A DNA stretch of 64,000 nt from Gonapodya sp. JEL0774 (GCA_027604505.1 JADIIX010000127.1:1-64000); one strand, 5' to 3'. Positions 11,011 through 23,884 are shown, counted from the first letter of the stretch. The notes: generated by a model not told the origin, from the letters alone. Translations and numbers: made by a program.

Positions 11011-12624
11011 TCATTCGAGAGACCATCGCTTCTTCTCCTCTGGATGCTGCTCTGCCGCACATATTACGTCTATTTTTGGGATGTTTAATCCTACCGGTAT
11101 CATAGGCTGGGACACTGAATGCGTCAAATACTTTCGGAGTCCCTGGTTAAAGTTGCTTACACACACAATACTGGTGAGCATGCAAAGGACAAGGGTGATC
11201 GTGTCGACCGCGCAGAAGTAGAGGCCTCCGTGCCGGACGAAGAAGTTGATGTCATTAATGAAACTTGTGTATGGACGACGGAGCTTTTCAACAAAAGAGA
11301 AGGTGATGTGGATGAATGCGACTTTCTTGGTGGCAAATATTAAAACTCGTGAACAAGAGGACTCGCCTCGGATATCTCGTTAGTCAGCACGGATTGGTAC
11401 GCAAAGGCCGACAATGCAAAGAAAAGGACCCCAACAACACTTTCCCTCCGAATAGCCCCAAATAGCACGAAAAGTCCGATCGCGTATGAAATATATCCAA
11501 ACACCGATGCCCACACAAAGCTCTCCATTGACCCAACACGGCCTCCGTGAATTCCAAAATAAGTTACAGTAAGAGTGTGGAAGAAAATTGACACTTTTAT
11601 TTGGAAGATGAGCAAGGTTGCGGCCCTGTCCGTGATTGCAGGATCGCTGTATGAGAGCTAGTCAATCACTCCAGAACACAGCACATCATTCAAGCACTGA
11701 CGCATATCGTTTTCGCATTTGTAGATCTGCTCCAATTTTGTGAAACACCTTCCATCTGACTTCGCGAAACACTCCAGCGACCAAGATTATTTGGACAAAC
11801 AACGTCACAGAACAGACGATGACAGTAGCCACTTCGAGCTTTCGTAAAGACTGAACCCAAGTATCTATGTACGTAGACTGTGAGGCAACAAGGTATGGGG
11901 CGTACCATGCTGTAGGATCATTCAGTGGAGCCGGTGGATCTGACTTGAGAAGTGCATCACGAAGGAGAACGCTGTCCGGAGACGCGGTGCACGCAACAAC
12001 TGCGTATACAAGAATGTTCAAAGAGAGTAGGAGCACACCCAAGACCTATGGCATGAGCTATGTTGTGGCATTTGCTTAGGATATCGAACCGTACTTTGTG
12101 AACTTGCCTCGAAAACATTTTGAGTTCGGATCGCATCGAAGGCCAGATACACGGAAAACAGCACGGAAAAATTCAAGCCAGCTTTCAGGACTTTATTGGA
12201 CGATCAAAGAATTGCTTGCAACAGAAGATCGACAAGATTACTGTACCAATTTCGTACACAGTATAATCTGCAGGAACGTAGCAGTGGCCAGTACCAATGC
12301 CGCCTCACTCAGTTGGAGGACTAGACCCACTATCAAACGAAGAATTCACGCACATTCCGCAGACATTGCAATGGATTTCCCTATAAGAACCGTTATCACA
12401 GTCCCTGACATAGCTGACCAAGCAACAAAGGTTATTGACCATCTTCCACGGACGGTGACTGCTTTGCGTGCAGCCCTAAACCAGCCATCAAGTGTTCGTA
12501 GATTGATCGGACTTGGCGCAGTACGAGTGCTGCCCTCGTGTGATGAGAACGTTGTGGATTCCAAAAGACGAGAGCTACTTGCAGTTGCTGCAGCACCTGA
12601 ATCTGGAGGTCTCAGATGCGCCAT
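11011..12624 (-). CDS. UPF0658-type Golgi multi-TM membrane protein
   Basis: Six exons on the minus strand: 12624-12365, 12307-12258, 12190-12117, 12045-11702, 11646-11391 and 11325-11011, giving 432 aa. After a disordered N-terminus of about 65 residues come seven or eight hydrophobic helices. Helix 3 is followed by SVYLAFDAIRTQN, a later loop has REVRWKVFHKIGADLQMRKR, and the C-terminus has VSNFNQGLRKYL and ends RWSLE. These match my memory of the UPF0658 Golgi membrane family (FDAIRT..., W-K-IGAD-R, NF-KGL, R-S-[DE] end). The molecular role is unknown. An upstream in-frame start at 12702 is possible. The donor used at 12116 (gttttc) is weak. It is transcribed away from thioesterase A across a 187-bp gap. 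Confidence 0.7.
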
Positions 12625-12811
12625 TTTGAATTGATGGATCGGGTCCGATCCTATGACGGAATCAGAAGGTAACGGTAAGCTTGTACTCGAACGGTCGGTC
12701 ATAAAATTGCAGATCCTGCTGTGTTTTGGGGAAGCTGGCGGTGGCGAAGAAGTGTGCGATCAGGCCCGACGATTCAGATTCTGTAACGCATCTTCCTGGC
12801 GTGCAATCGCG

Positions 12812-14530
12812 ATGGCACTCTATGACGCAGCGATTGCTCTAACAAAAGCTGGTCCGAGCTCTTACACAGCGTTTTTCAACTCTGCGATGCCGTTGGCTGA
12901 CAGTAAGCACTCCTTCTTGCTTTCGATCTCTTCCACTGGATCAAACCCACTTGCATTAAGCGTTTAGAAACAAACATAATAAATCTCTTCATGGGGGACT
13001 TGTGCTTTCTTACATCGGTGGGCTGGTTGGGTGCATCATTTTTCCATTTGGAGCAAACGATGAACCATTCTGTTCTACACGTACAAGGCAGAGCACTGGA
13101 AATTGGTGAACATCTTAACCATTTGATTTCAATTGCAATTGGATATTCTGTATTAATCACTAATTTTTTGAGTTTCAGAGCTCTCCCCATCTTTACACAC
13201 ATTCCCACTTTCGTTGACAGCTCAATACCTCACTCCTTGCTTTGCCGACAAATTGGTTTTCGTTACCATCGAGATAACTCGGCGTTCGCGGAGATTTTCA
13301 TTTGTGCGTGCGAAGGTAGAGCAAGATAACCCAAACGGGATGAGAGAGGTATGCGTGGATGCGAGTGGATGTTACGGTAAGCTGAGCCTCTTTCGCCCAC
13401 GTTATGAACCTCCTTCCCTGGAAATCTCTCGCATATCAGGTCTTTATGACTCCTCAACTGTGCCTGGTGATGCGGATTACTCTATTTCTGAAGTGAGCGT
13501 CCCGCAACCCGCAACGTCTTCTGAAACTTTAGTTCACCGCCTCTCTGGATCCGTTCTTCTTGTTTTAGTTCCTTCCTTCACCACTGCCTTCCCCAGCTTC
13601 GTGCATTGACTTCGACCTCGCTCTTCACAACGCTGGTGTCTACCCGCTCTCTCCAAATGCCATCAACGAGTTTCGTATCAAGCTAGTGGACCCAAATACA
13701 TCAAAAATGTTGGAGCCAGTGGGTAGAAGGGCAAAACTAGGCAACGGGACTCCGTTGGTTGAGGCTATGGATGTAAAATTGGGAGCTTGGGTAGGATTTG
13801 GTACGTACATTTCGCGCGTCCTCGTTGAGAAGCTTGTCCATAATTTCATTGAACGCTCTCAAATGTGAAGCGGACGATCGCCCACACGACATGTTCAGTG
13901 TCATGTATTTTGCGGGTGAGAACCACCTCTCTTGCACCTCCAAAGAGGAGAACATCAGCATGATTCATGAATCATGCCTCGTTACCATCCTGAAGATTTT
14001 TTGCCACCCACCAATCTAAACGTACAGCTGGCTTCTCGCGTGCCTGCATCGAACTATTACTGGGATTGGTGAGATTCGGTGAGCATATCGGCACACCATC
14101 TACAACGACTCTAATTGTTCGGTGGTATCTATACAAAGGATCACCCTCTCACTGACTATCAACTTCTTTAATCCTGTACCAAGAAAACCTCTTCTTGGGA
14201 TCGTCTCAACTGTTGAATGGGCGCAGGGTGTCTCCGCAAATGAGAAGGACCGAAAGGGAACAGTACATTGCGTAATTTGGGTTGGTTACATTCGTACTCA
14301 TTGGTTGTATTTGTGGACCTCGTTCCTCTCTAACAATTCCGATTGGCTCCCCTTTTGCTGGAATCATCACTGCAGGATCAAGATGCGAGGAAGGTCATTG
14401 CAATCGCACGACAGGTAAAGTACTCACGTTGCTTCAAGTGACTGGCCTGCGGTTATTAAGCATTCTATGGACATGCCCCTAGCTTGTGTTGTTATCGCCG
14501 TTTGAAAAGGAGGGCGCACCCAAGATCTGA
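12812..14530 (+). CDS. Acyl-CoA thioesterase-like protein A (double hotdog)
   Basis: Eleven exons: 12812-12902, 12961-13017, 13088-13105, 13179-13376, 13440-13492, 13569-13800, 13871-13915, 13996-14068, 14139-14280, 14376-14414 and 14483-14530, encoding 331 aa. The N-terminal half has the hotdog signature KSLHGGLVLSYI and RRSRRFSFVRAKVEQ. The second half has KLGAWVGF, YFADFLPPTN, WITLSLTINFFNPVP and DQDARKVIAIARQ, the layout of TesB/4HBT_3-type thioesterases that cleave acyl-CoA to free acid and CoA. It is a clear paralogue of 23885-25380. Exon 3 is only 18 nt and was placed by alignment to that paralogue. The intron after 14280 begins gttggt, a weak donor. No targeting signal is obvious. Substrate is unknown. 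The family call is strong; catalytic residues were not verified. Confidence 0.8.
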
Positions 14531-14844
14531 TGACAGTTCGCAGAGGTGGACGATAATGCTAGAATGATAACAGCTGATCGATCACAGTAATAATGGAATT
14601 TCTGCAAGGTGTATTTTGCTTGTCTGGTCATCAAAGGTTGGTAGGATTTTCGTTATGAGAAGTTGAGAAGATTCGTGTAATAATATGTGGGGCAATGATG
14701 TGAACCGGATAGATTTGTGTCACACAGAATCTCGCGAATACATAAGCAAGTGCTTCCGAAGTGGACCATTCTTTTCCAAGACTTTGATTCCTGAGTGTTC
14801 GATTCAACCACGAATCCCACTACCCATACACTTTCAACAAAGAA
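14531..14844. other. Intergenic, nothing seen
   Basis: Short spacer between thioesterase A and glutathione synthetase, same strand. No RNA gene or repeat is visible. Confidence 0.6.
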
Positions 14845-17239
14845 ATGGCGGAGTCCAGCCGTCCAGTCTACCCCCCACCCCTCCCGCCTGCCCAACTTTC
14901 CGCGTTGATGACACACGCAATCGACTGGGCGCTGTCACACGGGCTCTCTATGCGAGCGCTCATGCCTTCAGCTGACGGACAGAGCCTCACGCTTTCTGGC
15001 CACCAAGCTCTCCATTTACCTTTCGCGCTGTTCCCTTCGCCCTATCCACGCGCGCACTTCGAGCGTGTGATCAATATTCAGCCTATTTGGAATACGTTGG
15101 TCCATCGAATCTCACGCGACCATGATTTTCTGTGCTCTGTCATTGACGAGTGAGTGTTGTAGGTTTTCCTCGTTTCGGACTCGATTGACTTGGCGCGCTC
15201 TAAAGTAAATAAAGTAAAATGACTGAAATTAATTTGACGGTACCTCGTGGTGGACGATCCTGACAATACGTATGTCAAGACGGTGTTCCCCATGCCGCTG
15301 GACTTCCTTCCAATTCATTGAATGACTCGCCATCTGTAGCCATAATTCTTGTTCTTGAGCTTCACCTGGATTTCCTTCTCCCGTGTTGATTGGGTCTTTG
15401 TTTTGAAGGGTTGCCCCCGTTGATGACTACACAGGGAAGGTGTACGAAATCTATAAACAAGTACATGCAGAAGGTCGTACACTTGTGGGTGGTTGTTGTT
15501 TCTTTTCTACGTTCAGCGTCTGAAGTAGAACACATCGTGACCCTACTCCCGTGCATCTGCTCTTCCTCACTGCATTCAAATTCCGTCAGGATGTCGACTT
15601 GGGCCTTCACCGTTCTGATTATATGGTCCACACGGACGGAGACGGTAGCGTGAAAGCGCTTTTTCAGGTTGAAATCAACACCATATCCAGTTCTTTCAGT
15701 CACCTGTCCACACGGGTTGGCGAGCTACATCGGTGGGTTCCGCGGGGGCTAGCAATCGTTTACTGCCTCGTGGTCATTCAAGCTAGTTGTGGTAAGCAGA
15801 ACGGCAACTGATCATCCCTGTGTATCACTCAGGTATCTCTCGCGCCGTCTCGATTTCTTTAATTCTCCCGACCTCCCTTCGCCCGACATTCGGCTCGACC
15901 AGCTGCCCAACAATTCTTCTTCTCGCGATATTCCCCTTGGCCTCGCTCGTGCTCACGAACTTTACTCGGCGGACGGCCTCGGGCTCTCTCACACAGGTAG
16001 CTTTCAATCCTTGAGTCAGCCTGAAGTCAAGAGCAACATACCGAAAGCCGTTCTGATGGTCTGTCAACCTGCCGAGCGAAACGCTTTTGACCAGCGAGGA
16101 ATCGAACACATACTCTGGGACGAGCATGAAGTAAAACTCGTCAGGGGTACGCTGGAAGAGGTGGCGTCGGAAGCACGGTTACTTGGGAGTGAGAGGAGAC
16201 TCGTTTTGTAAGTCTTTCGTTAACGTTCCAAACTTATTGATTGAAAGCAAAGCAACAACCTCTCTCTACCGAACAGCCGCGACCATGAAATTTCGGTAGT
16301 TTATTACCGTGCTGGATACACTCCGAATGATTATCCTACTGCAGCTTGTTGGGATGCGCGATTGTTGCTTGAGCGCGCGAGGGCAGTCAAGTGCCCCTCG
16401 GCTGCATATCACCTGGTTGGGACGAAGAAAATGCAACAGGTATTAGCAGGCAAAGGTGTTGTTGAAAAGTATGTCTGACTACAGTTGGGAAATTGTTTGC
16501 TCTTTTTTGAGTAAATTCACCTCTGCATCTTCATTCCTCCCAGGTTCATTCCTGACCCAGCTCAAGCCTCTGCTCTCCGGCAGCATATGACTGGATTATA
16601 CCCACTTGATGGAAGTGCTGAGTCAGAAGCTTTGTTGCTGACGGTTCTCACAAATCCGCAAGAATATGTACTTAAACCACAAAGAGAAGGGGGTGGTGAG
16701 TATTGTTATTGTGTTTATTGGTCTTGGAGATGGCTTTGAGCTCCTAAAAATTTGCGGTACTCGTAACATCCCGGCGTTTTCTTTGAAAAATTTTGATGCG
16801 ATTATACCAAATGTCTTCTGAAATGTGTACTTCCAAGGCAACAACTTCTATGGTGCTACAATACCAACCCATATTGCTTCTCTCACACCCATCCAACGCC
16901 GTGCATATATTCTTATGGATCGCATCCGCCCTCCAGTTGTCAAAACCGTTATGGTACGAGAAGGCAAGACAATTCAGACAGGTTGTGTGAGCGAGCTTGG
17001 TGTATATGGCATCTGGGTAAGCCAAGGCGGCGTGGCAGGAAAGGACGACGGCGTTGTAGTACTAAATAAGGATGGTGGCTACTTGCTTCGGACAAAGAGC
17101 AATGAAAGTGATGAGGGAGGGGTGGCAGCAGGATTCGCCGTGGTTGACAGTAAGTGGTGGGCTCCTCTTTTGATCCTTGGTTCTTGATCGCCCACGGTTT
17201 GCTTTCCAATGCTCGCATTCAGGTGTGTTGTTGACCTGA
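14845..17239 (+). CDS. GSH2: Glutathione synthetase (eukaryotic type)
   Basis: Eight exons: 14845-15149, 15409-15484, 15590-15732, 15833-16207, 16277-16468, 16544-16695, 16838-17149 and 17223-17239, encoding 523 aa, a little over the roughly 475-490 usual for the family. It joins gamma-glutamylcysteine and glycine using ATP in the cytosol, the second step of glutathione synthesis. Diagnostic segments: [17 protein letters not shown] near residue 52, [22 protein letters not shown], the glycine-rich loop REGGGNNFYG (split by the intron at 16696-16837), and the C-terminal [13 protein letters not shown] lid. The last exon adds only SVLLT and the stop. Intron 1 is long (259 nt) for this locus. Start chosen as the first ATG before [12 protein letters not shown]. 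No mitochondrial signal. Confidence 0.95.
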
Positions 17240-17496
17240 TGAATGTGGTGAACGAGAAACCGCTGCAATCTGATAGCAGAAAACGTACCAAGAATAGATA
17301 GAACCATTATGTTATAGTAATGAGCTTGCCTCGCTGAGTCTGTACGGATTGATGCGGATTTTTTGTCCCGGCCAGTCTTTTGATTTACGTCATCACTCGG
17401 CTGCCAACTTGCAGCGTCTGAAGTCTTTTCAGTCAGTTCACAACAATCTAAGCAATCTTCAACCTCAAAAAACTAAATACACGGCTGCCCAACGCG

Positions 17497-20416
17497 ATGT
17501 TCCGCAATCTGGAACCCCCGTTGCGTGCTCTTCGAGATGCAGCCGCGGATGTTTTTCGATACCAGGCTCTCTACTCCCCGTCTGTAGCATCTGAGCACAC
17601 TGGATCGAGAGGGGCCTTTGGGACATCAAGTGTGGATTCAAATCCTATGGATCGGATTGATGTTGACGAAGAACTGTCTAGGATGGAGCTCGAGTCGAGC
17701 AGCAATGACCCAACTGAGAGCGAGAAAACTAGCAGTGTCGAGATCGATCACTCTTTAAACAGAGTTCTGGTTAGCGTTCCCTTCACGTGTCAATTGATAA
17801 GTCCGCACTCTGGTACAGGTTATTTTGTTTGCAGTCACCCGACACGCCTGCACTGATTGCGCCAGCCGCAGAGCCGTTCAACGACCTCACAAGCAAGCTT
17901 GAAGTTACCCGGTTTTCTGCCGTTAGGGACGAGGAACCCGGGATGCTGGTAGACAAGTATCTCATACTGGGTAGGAATGACAGCGTTGAAGGATCTTCCA
18001 GGAGTGGCGGTAAGGTAGGCACAGGGCAGTGTCTTATGAGATTTTCGCCTTTTTTTTGACATTCCAAACCGGTTGAGGTGGAGATCACGCTCGGAAGTTC
18101 TGAATGGAACCCTAGCGTCGTCACCAGTGAACCGGGATCAGTCACAGAGGGGCGCGACGATGGAATAAACAAGAAGAAGTAAGAATCTTTTTCGCCGCCG
18201 CTGTCCCGGGGGGAGGATCTTAATACCGATGATTTCTAAAGTCGTCCGGCAACTCTATGCGGAGCCGTGCGTCCGCTGACTTTCGATCAAGTCCGCAATG
18301 AGTCCAGCCGTTCGGAAAACAAGGAAGATGGTGAAGAACGTGGGTTTGCAGGGGAAAGTGAGTTTTGCAGGCCGTGTTGCACATGACTGAGGGACTGACA
18401 AGATTCTAGTTAACAACGTTCACCGTGATGAGAAACAAGAGCCCCTTGACCGGGGAATTTTTGCTGAGAAAGCATTGAACGGGAAACCGCAGGCAGAGAA
18501 ACCTTTCCTTGTGACTAGTGGGAGTATTTCGAACTCAGAACTGTTCAGTCAAATCCTCCAATTGAAGTCTGAAAACGATACTCTCAAGAGGGAAATAACA
18601 AGTCTGAGTGGTGCAGAAGCTTTCAAGAGAGTGAAACGCGCAGTTGGATGTCAATCGGAGCTCCGAGGGCGTAAATTGGGTGAAGGTGGTGTGACTGATG
18701 CTTTGATATCTGTAACGCGACGATTGAAAATTGGTTATCCAGAGGTCGAACGACCTCGACTCATCAATGACAAAATATCTTCTGAGCTTGTACCGACGGA
18801 ATCTCACGCGACTGCTTTGGTGGAGGAGGTGAGTTCCAAGTTTCGATTGAGGGTCAACACTTCTGCAGCACTGCTTGGCACATTAGCACCGTATAACCGC
18901 GCACGGAGAGATCGAGAAATCTCAACAATTGGCTTTGAAAGACCGAGAAATTCACTCGCTTCGGTCACAGGTTCGTTTGTCATTTCGGGCCTGTTGTGTC
19001 CGGTTTTGTTAACAATCTCTTTGTCAGGTTGCTGATCTTACTGTTCAATTGGAACAACTTCGGCTTCGAAGTCACGCTGACACACACGTTATGCGCTCGA
19101 GACTAGAGGAAAGTGAGTGCCGGAATTCGTCCAGGTAGATCTCGCCAATAGTTTGGGAGTTCACCGCCATTTGAAATATTCGAAGTAGAAAAGAATGACG
19201 CGATGAAGGAAGCATTCGAGCACGTACCCAACGCAGAAACTGTTTTGGCCAACGTCAGAGAGGAGTACCAGGCGAATGTTAGTCTATCGCACGATGGAGA
19301 GATCCGTTACCCCACTCACGCATTTTGACTTGCAGGTTGAGGCAATCAAAAATGAACGGGCACGTTGTGTCTTGGAGCTCAACACTCAACTGGAAGTCGC
19401 ACAGAACGAAGCAGATCGTATGTGGCATGAACGAGAGGAGATGCAAATACAAGTTGGAGTCATTTAATATAGTGCTTGTTAATCAGTTCCCTGATCGGAG
19501 CTTGTACTGATCTTCAGTTTCAGGCGGATCGCGACAGAACATTCGAGAGGATATCCAAACTTGAAGCAGAACTGAATGATTTACGCCGTAAAGGGAGCAA
19601 TGCTGAGATTCTGGAGAATACGGTTCGTGGCTCTTGGTTTTCCACTAGAAGGAGTATTGACTTTTGGTGTCATTGTCCACAGATACGCGATCTCACATAT
19701 CAGCTCGATCAAGCTGGTCACGAGAGAATTGACACTGCGGAATCAATAGAGCGTGAACATGCTGAAGGTGCGAATATTGATTGCACAATTCCGAGACCCC
19801 AGCCTCATGACCGCTATGAATCTCCATCGCAGCTATACTGTCGTTCCAAACGATGCTTTTATCACTGGAAAATGAGATCCTACATCTCAAAGCGGACTTG
19901 AGTGATGCTCTTAGTGATCGAGATCGTTGGAGAGCTGAAAAAGAAGTGTACGAACTCGAGGAGATCAACGCTGCCAGGAAACATACCAGAGCTGAAAAGG
20001 AGGCCCAGACTGAAAACAGTGCTGTGTCAAGTCAGGCGAATGTGGAAGGTGAAGAATTGGCTAAGGTTTCCAAGTGGTTTGACACGGTACACGGCAAAAG
20101 TGGTACCCACAGGGGTGAAGTCCTCCGCAATAATTCACACAAACAGTACCGTGGATCGTTACTGGAGAGTGCCAAGGGACTCATCAATGACGAACGGAAG
20201 GTCTTGCAGGAATACGACAATATTGTGCTGGGACTGGTGGAGACGGTGGAACGGCTCGTCGATAGGATAGAAAAAATTCGAGGCAGGTCAACAAGCGGGG
20301 AAATGAAAAGAGAGTATTTGCCCTCGCGGGTGGGAAAGACTCTCGTAAGTGCTCCCTTGAACGAGCGGTCGCTCAAGAAGGTCACATGGGACCCGGCCGC
20401 GGAGTGGGGGAAGTAG
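17497..20416 (+). CDS. Coiled-coil protein of unknown function
   Basis: Twelve exons: 17497-17769, 17835-18014, 18078-18178, 18242-18357, 18410-18828, 18887-18970, 19028-19112, 19189-19277, 19336-19452, 19524-19622, 19683-19767 and 19833-20416, encoding 743 aa. The first 240 or so residues are hydrophilic and probably disordered. From about residue 260 the sequence is dominated by heptad-rich coiled coil (SELFSQILQLKSENDTLKRE, LTVQLEQLRLRSHADTHVMR, ERISKLEAELNDLRRKGSNA, SLENEILHLKADLSDALSDR). The C-terminus contains a further predicted helix, YDNIVLGLVETVERLVDRIE. No catalytic domain is seen. Many small exons of 80-120 nt encode the rod, a pattern typical of structural or centrosomal/flagellar coiled-coil proteins, but that is only a suggestion. 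Confidence 0.8.
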
Positions 20417-20729
20417 TTTTGGGTACTCTCTCAATCTATTGTCACTTGTGTAGGTAGCAGCGCGTTTTTGGGCGTAATGTTGTACGTTTAAAAACTCCTC
20501 AATCAGAAGTCAATGCCACGTCACGTCTGTAATTCGCTCGTTGACGAAGCTACCGGGCGAGCCGGTGGAGCGTCTATTGAAAAAAGAAACTCTATCATGC
20601 ATGATCGTCCGCATCGTAGCACCTGACAGTGGTCTGTTGAATTTAGTTCCCGTTATGTTCAATCCACAGCAGCAGTCATGTTCATGCAACTTTGGTCACG
20701 TCCCCACCTCTACACAGGAACACAGTCCC

Positions 20730-23700
20730 ATGCAGCGAACACCAGTCTTTCTCAGAGATAATCCAGCGATGCGAACTTGTCCTGCAATGCATCGATGGCG
20801 CGCATTGTATCCGGAATATGCCTATTCTTCCCGTCTGTCACGTTTCACAGTCAAACCAATATCTATCACAAAAGCCCACATCTCCACCTCGCGCTCGCAA
20901 AGGTCGACAATGCCTCAATCCTTTAAACTTTCGACTTCTGCAGAAAATGGTCAACCGACCCCAACGGAGACCTGTGAGTTCTCTGCACCAGGGTTTTCCT
21001 TCCGTGTGGTGAACCGGAACTGATGTTGGAACCTGTGGGCGTTTTCTGACTGGACAAGCGTCTACTTCTTCTGTGGCTGGCATCCCCCGATCGCGCATCA
21101 GAAATATTGGCATAGTCGCCCATATCGATGCCGGGAAGACGACGACCACCGAGCGAATGCTCTATTATGCGGGCTATACCCGAGCGATTGGCAGTGGGTA
21201 AACGGTTCTTTGGGAATCCCTATATCATATAGCAATCTGCCGATGTCTTAGCGTGCTGCGGATACCTGATGCCCTTCGAATTCCCACGTTAGACGTTGAC
21301 GAGGGAAACACCGTCACCGATTTTTTGCCGGAGGAGCGTGACCGTGGAATTACCATCCAGTCCGCCTGTATTCCTCTCGCTTGGACGCCGCATTCCTATG
21401 ACGGGAGTATGTGTTTCGTAGGGCCCTGTTCTGATGTCGGATACCAACATCATTTGTTTTCATATTAGCGCCCTCACTCCATCTCATTAATCTGATTGAC
21501 ACACCCGGCCACGCGGATTTCACTATCGAAGTTGAAAGGTCGCTTTCAGTTCTTGACGGTTGTGTTGTAATTCTAGATGGTGTTGCGGGAGTGGAAGCAC
21601 AAACAGCTCAAGTATGGACACAAGCCAACCGCTACAATCTACCACGTATTATGGTTGTCAACAAGATGGACCGAGCAGGAGCGGACTTTCGGTCTTGTCT
21701 CGAGGATGCCGAAAGCAAACTGTCCTCTGGCGGAGCTGAGTGCCCCCCAGGTACCGGATGGGGGGTTCCCGTGCCAATTCAGATTCCTGCAGTAGATGAG
21801 GAGCGTATGGGCTCGCCTGGAAATGGCTTTCTTGGTGTCGTGGACTTACTCTCAATGGAGCTTCTAACTTGGTTGCATTCGGATTCAACTGGATCTACAA
21901 TTGTGCGAACTTCGCTCATGGACGTCAATGGCCACAACTCCAGCACGACAGGTATTTCGTCGGACCTTGTCTCACGTGCTCTTGAAGCACGCGAACACCT
22001 TGTAGACCTTCTTACCGGGCACGACGATCGATTGGTTGAGGTCTTCCTCTCACCCGAGGTGGATGGAGACGCTTCTCGAATTCCTGCCGCTGAACTTGCT
22101 GGTGCCATCAGGCGGACCACACTGGCTGGCTCTATTGTACCTGTACTCGCAGCAGCTAGCCTCCGTAATTTGGGAGTGCAGCCTGTGATGGATGCCGCGG
22201 TCTACTATCTCCCAGGGGCAAATGCGAGAGAGAACGAAGAGACCAAACCAGCAATCCCGCGGCGAGACGAACCAGCAATCGCTTTGGCTTTCAAAGTGGT
22301 ACATGACTCCCGAAGAGGATTTCTGACTTACGTGAGGGTCTTCTCAGGTATCTCGAAAATACTGACAGGGACCGCGAATGCAAGATGTCAACGTCGTTCT
22401 TCACTTCCTTGTAGGCACTATTGAGAAGCAGCAGCTTTATAACCAAACAGTGCGCGCAACGTCGATAAACTCAGTCCGTTCACTACCTGAACGCCCATCG
22501 CGTATCCTTCAACCATATGGCGGTGACTTCGAGGAAGTACCCTCTCTATCTTCGGGTCACATCGCAGCACTTACTGGCTTTCGCAACGTTTTCACCGGCG
22601 ACATCCTGACTTCAGTTCCCCCAGGTAAATCTACCGGAAAAAATCGCTACCCCATCAATTTTCCCCCTCGTATTTTCGTCCCACCACCCGTTTATTTTGC
22701 GTCCGTTGAGCCACGCTCCGCCTCGGATGAGAAACCCCTGGCCGAAGCACTTGAGATACTCACGCGGGAGGATCCTAGTATCAGCTGGCGGGTTGATGAG
22801 GAAAGTGGACAGTGGATCGTAGGTGGAATGGGTGCACTACATCTGGAAGTCGTTGGAAACCGCCTCAGGGACAGGTTCGGAGTGTCCTGTGAAGTCGGAA
22901 AAGTGCGCGTGGGGTATCGCGAAAGAGTATCGTTGGTTGCAGATGAAAGGAAGGAAGTCTCTTGCGACTGGGAACGGATAGTTCTGGGGAAGAAGCAGCG
23001 CGTAGAGGTGCGAGTTGAAATTCGGTGTGTCGAGAGACCACACGACAGGGAGGATGCCTCGGAGGGGCGGGATATTGCACCGTACACACCAACTGCCGAG
23101 TTGACAGATCAGGCGCAATCTTCGTCCAGCGGGAGAAGGCGCAAAGATCGGGAAGGAGATTCCAGCTCCAACAGCCAACCCCTGCAATATCACACGCATC
23201 ACCCCGATGCCGACGAGAACCTGGTGATTCTACCAGCGGATCCCTTGAATCTTTTCGTCTCTACGGATGGACCGTTCTCGAAGCTGCCCATACCTGGCTA
23301 CCCTCCGTTGTCAGACCTCATTGATGCTTGTGTGCGTGGAGCACGAGTGGCATTGCTTCGAGGGCCTCTTATGGGCGCGCAGCTGCGTGAATCTCAGGTG
23401 TTTATCAAGAGCGTTACTTTATACTCGCCAGAATTATCGACAATAAGCGCAGTGCGATCGGCGGTATCGCGGGCTGTATCAGACACTCTTGCGGCTGCGG
23501 GAACCAGGGCAATGGAACCCGTCGCAGATTTGGAGGTTACATGCCGGGCGGGGGATGTCGGCGTGATATCCAGGGACTTGACAGGTGTCAGGAGCGGTAA
23601 TATTCTTGAAATCCGTGATGGTTCCAGTGCTGGAACGGGAGGGAGGAGCGTGGTGAAAGCTGTCGTACCACTGGCAGAAATGTCCGGCTACTTAAGCTCC

Positions 23701-23814
23701 CTACGTAGCCTTTCTGGTGGAACAGCGTCTATGGGTGTGAGAGTGAAAGGATACGAGGTGGTACAGGGTGAGGCCAGGACCGACAATATCGTGAAGGAGG
23801 TCTCGGGCCTGTAA
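20730..23814 (+). CDS. MEF2: Mitochondrial elongation factor G2 (ribosome recycling GTPase)
   Basis: Five exons: 20730-20973, 21059-21197, 21252-21406, 21469-22347 and 22415-23814, up to 938 aa. GTPase motifs are all present: G1 AHIDAGKT, G2 RGITIQSA, G3 DTPGHADF, G4 NKMD. Domain II and III signatures follow ([34 protein letters not shown]). EF-G2 works with ribosome recycling factor to split mitochondrial ribosomes. The N-terminus is rich in R, S and T ([20 protein letters not shown]) as expected of a mitochondrial presequence. In-frame ATGs at 20730, 20769 and 20787 are all plausible starts. An acidic, serine-rich insertion at about 23035-23220, before the domain IV region, explains part of the excess over the usual roughly 780 residues. 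Convergent with thioesterase B, 70 bp apart. Confidence 0.93.
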
Positions 23815-23884
23815 TAAGGCTGGGCTTGCATGCGAACATTGCTTTTAGCAGTGTATTCTACTTTGTTCATATAATGTACCAATT

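Noticed and set aside
11107-11160. Frame-neutral 54-nt intron near the 3' end of the UPF0658-like gene
   Set aside because: The retained sequence contains SNFNQGLRKYL, which matches the family pattern, so I kept it as coding.
12341-12364. Apparent 24- or 33-nt intron in the UPF0658-like gene
   Set aside because: A normal 57-nt intron (donor at 12364, acceptor just before 12307) also restores frame and gives a better protein, so no ultra-short intron is needed.
12098-12634. 178-aa plus-strand ORF
   Set aside because: It overlaps the minus-strand membrane protein in an antisense frame and has no recognisable content.
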